49,128 nucleotides of DNA, taken from positions 1 to 49,128 of the forward strand of contig JAAQTN010000040.1 in the NCBI GenBank assembly GCA_011742915.1, given 5' to 3'. The notes under the pieces were generated by a model that saw nothing but the letters and a program-made list of their open reading frames with translations, was not told where the DNA came from and ran no database searches. Positions 48,102-49,128 of the stretch are shown here, in pieces (positions within the stretch are counted from its first letter, which is position 1; each line of letters opens with the position of its first letter). The translations under genes and the position numbers were made by a program. Source of the DNA: Billgrantia desiderata (GTDB taxonomy: Bacteria > Pseudomonadota > Gammaproteobacteria > Pseudomonadales > Halomonadaceae).

Positions 48102-48977
48102 TTAGGAGGTGGGGCGGCGTTTGAGCGTGGTCCGGCGGTCATGATAGGCGATCGCCAGGCCACTGCCGATGATCAGCGTGCTGCCCAGGAAGACCCAGAG
48201 GTCGGGCATTTCCCCCCAGAACCACCATCCCAGCAGCACCGCCCACAGCATGGCGGTGTAATCGAAGGGGGCGGCAATGGCCGCCGGAGCGAAGCGAAAG
48301 GCCATGGTGATGCAGGCCGTCGCCCCCACCCCGATCACGCCGGCGCCGAGGAACCCCAGCCAATGCCAGGGGTGCGGGTCCTGCCATACCCAGGGCAGGG
48401 TCGCGGCGCTCAGCACCAGCGGCACCAGAGTGATGTAAAACACCATGGCCCAAAGGTGCTCGGTGGCCCCGTAGCGGCGTGAGGTGATCATCAGCAGCGC
48501 ATAGAAAACCGCCGCGGCCAGCATGATCAACGCACCGGGATGGAACCCCTCGCCCCCCGGCCGCACCACCACCAGCACACCAATAAAGCCCAACAGCGAA
48601 GCCGCCACGACCTGGTAGTCGACCCGTTCACCGAGCAGCGGCACCGACAGCAGGGTGACGAACAGCGGTGCAGCAAAGGCAATGGCCGTCGCTTCGGCCA
48701 GCGGCAGCATGGTCAACCCCAGCACGAAGAAGCCCATGGTGCCGGTATAGATCAAGCCGCGCACCAGGTGGACCCCGGGCCGACGAGTGCGTAGCCTGGT
48801 CAAGCCGCCGCCGTAGTGCGCCAGCACGGCGATCAACGGCAGCGAGACCAGGGTACGGAAGAAGATGATCTGCAGCGGCGAGTGCACCTCGCCCAGCCAC
48901 TTGGCAATGGCATCGCCGATGGCCAGGCAGAGTACGCCGGCACACATGAACAGAATGCCCTTCAATGACGGCGACAT
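48102..48977 (-). CDS. EamA/DMT-family transporter
   Basis: The 291-residue membrane protein has ten helices in two EamA repeats: VLCLAIGDAIAKWLGE and TGTMGFFVLGLTMLPLAEAT in the first, GVGATACITMAFRFAPAAI and IIGSGLAIAYHDRR in the second. Such proteins export metabolites or amino acids. ATG 48977 is used: GGGGAGGGGCC lies just ahead. It is convergent with the Mn importer. Confidence 0.88.
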   Translation of the reverse strand: MSPSLKGILFMCAGVLCLAIGDAIAKWLGEVHSPLQIIFFRTLVSLPLIAVLAHYGGGLTRLRTRRPGVHLVRGLIYTGTMGFFVLGLTMLPLAEATAIAFAAPLFVTLLSVPLLGERVDYQVVAASLLGFIGVLVVVRPGGEGFHPGALIMLAAAVFYALLMITSRRYGATEHLWAMVFYITLVPLVLSAATLPWVWQDPHPWHWLGFLGAGVIGVGATACITMAFRFAPAAIAAPFDYTAMLWAVLLGWWFWGEMPDLWVFLGSTLIIGSGLAIAYHDRRTTLKRRPTS

Positions 48978-49004
48978 GGCCCCTCCCCCGACAGGAAAAA
49001 ACCA

Positions 49005-49031
49005 CCCCGCCGACCGGGATGGACGGCGGGG
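49005..49031 (-). terminator. Hairpin terminator reading leftward, for a gene beyond the right edge
   Basis: CCCCGCCG (49005-49012) pairs with CGGCGGGG (49024-49031); on the minus strand the second arm is followed by TGG and TTTTTT. It would end a leftward transcript from outside the window, or attenuate the EamA gene. An 8-bp inverted repeat CCCCAGAT/ATCTGGGG (49082-49122) lies further right. No gene is seen from 48978 to the window end. Confidence 0.7.
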
Positions 49032-49128
49032 CTTGTTGGTTAACAACCTAACCCGGATGTTGCACCGGGTCAGTCAGAAGTCCCCAGATGCCAGGCTCGG
49101 TGGGGATAAAAGGGATCTGGGGTGGAGT

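Overview
The window is GC-rich chromosomal DNA from a gammaproteobacterium. Gene content (RutE-like nitroreductase, Zur/MntR-type metal uptake, tripartite tricarboxylate transporter, FadD-type ligases) and protein sequence style suggest a Halomonas-like organism; that taxon is an inference.

Left part (1-14313): a complete type I-C CRISPR-Cas locus on the minus strand. In transcription order it reads cas3, a small unknown ORF, a CRISPR-repeat-like RNA element, cas5c, cas8c (with an internal start for Cas11c), cas7c, cas4, cas1, cas2, a ~190-bp leader, then an array of 82 repeats and 81 spacers. An IS481-family element, cut by the window edge, sits in the leader-distal end of the array. The most unusual feature is at 11741-12082. 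A pseudo-repeat/short spacer/pseudo-repeat unit lies between cas3 and cas5c. Its 21-nt spacer nearly matches a sequence ~270 bp away, just upstream of the small ORF, next to a TTC (type I-C PAM). This is the layout of a CreR/CreA-type crRNA-like regulator, possibly with a CreT-like toxin gene (the 62-aa ORF).

Middle part (14418-20471): a RutE-like reductase, a TspO-family membrane protein and an unknown exported protein, followed by a zinc uptake region. That region has an orphan ABC-3 permease behind a palindromic Zur-type box, then a second Zur-like site and an operon of a small His-rich membrane protein, ZnuC, ZnuB and ZnuA, ending in a strong terminator.

20472-30806: an acyl-CoA catabolic cluster with an orphan branched-chain-amino-acid-type binding protein, two acyl-CoA synthetases, an acyl-CoA dehydrogenase, a thiolase, a FadD-like ligase and a BASS-family transporter. 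A convergent AraC-type regulator follows.

31957-49128: an ABC ATPase / FtsX permease / AttH-like lipoprotein export cassette; a LysR regulator, DoxX protein and DODA-type dioxygenase; an XRE-type regulator divergent from a TctB-TctA-TctC transporter with an ordered four-half-site operator between them; glyoxalase I; an NlpC/P60 lipoprotein; a 139-bp MITE-like inverted-repeat element; ThiE; MntR divergent from a Mn-type ABC importer; and an EamA transporter. The window holds two metal ABC importers that differ at the metal-binding residue of the periplasmic protein (His in the Zur-linked one, Glu in the MntR-linked one). No tRNA or rRNA gene was seen.
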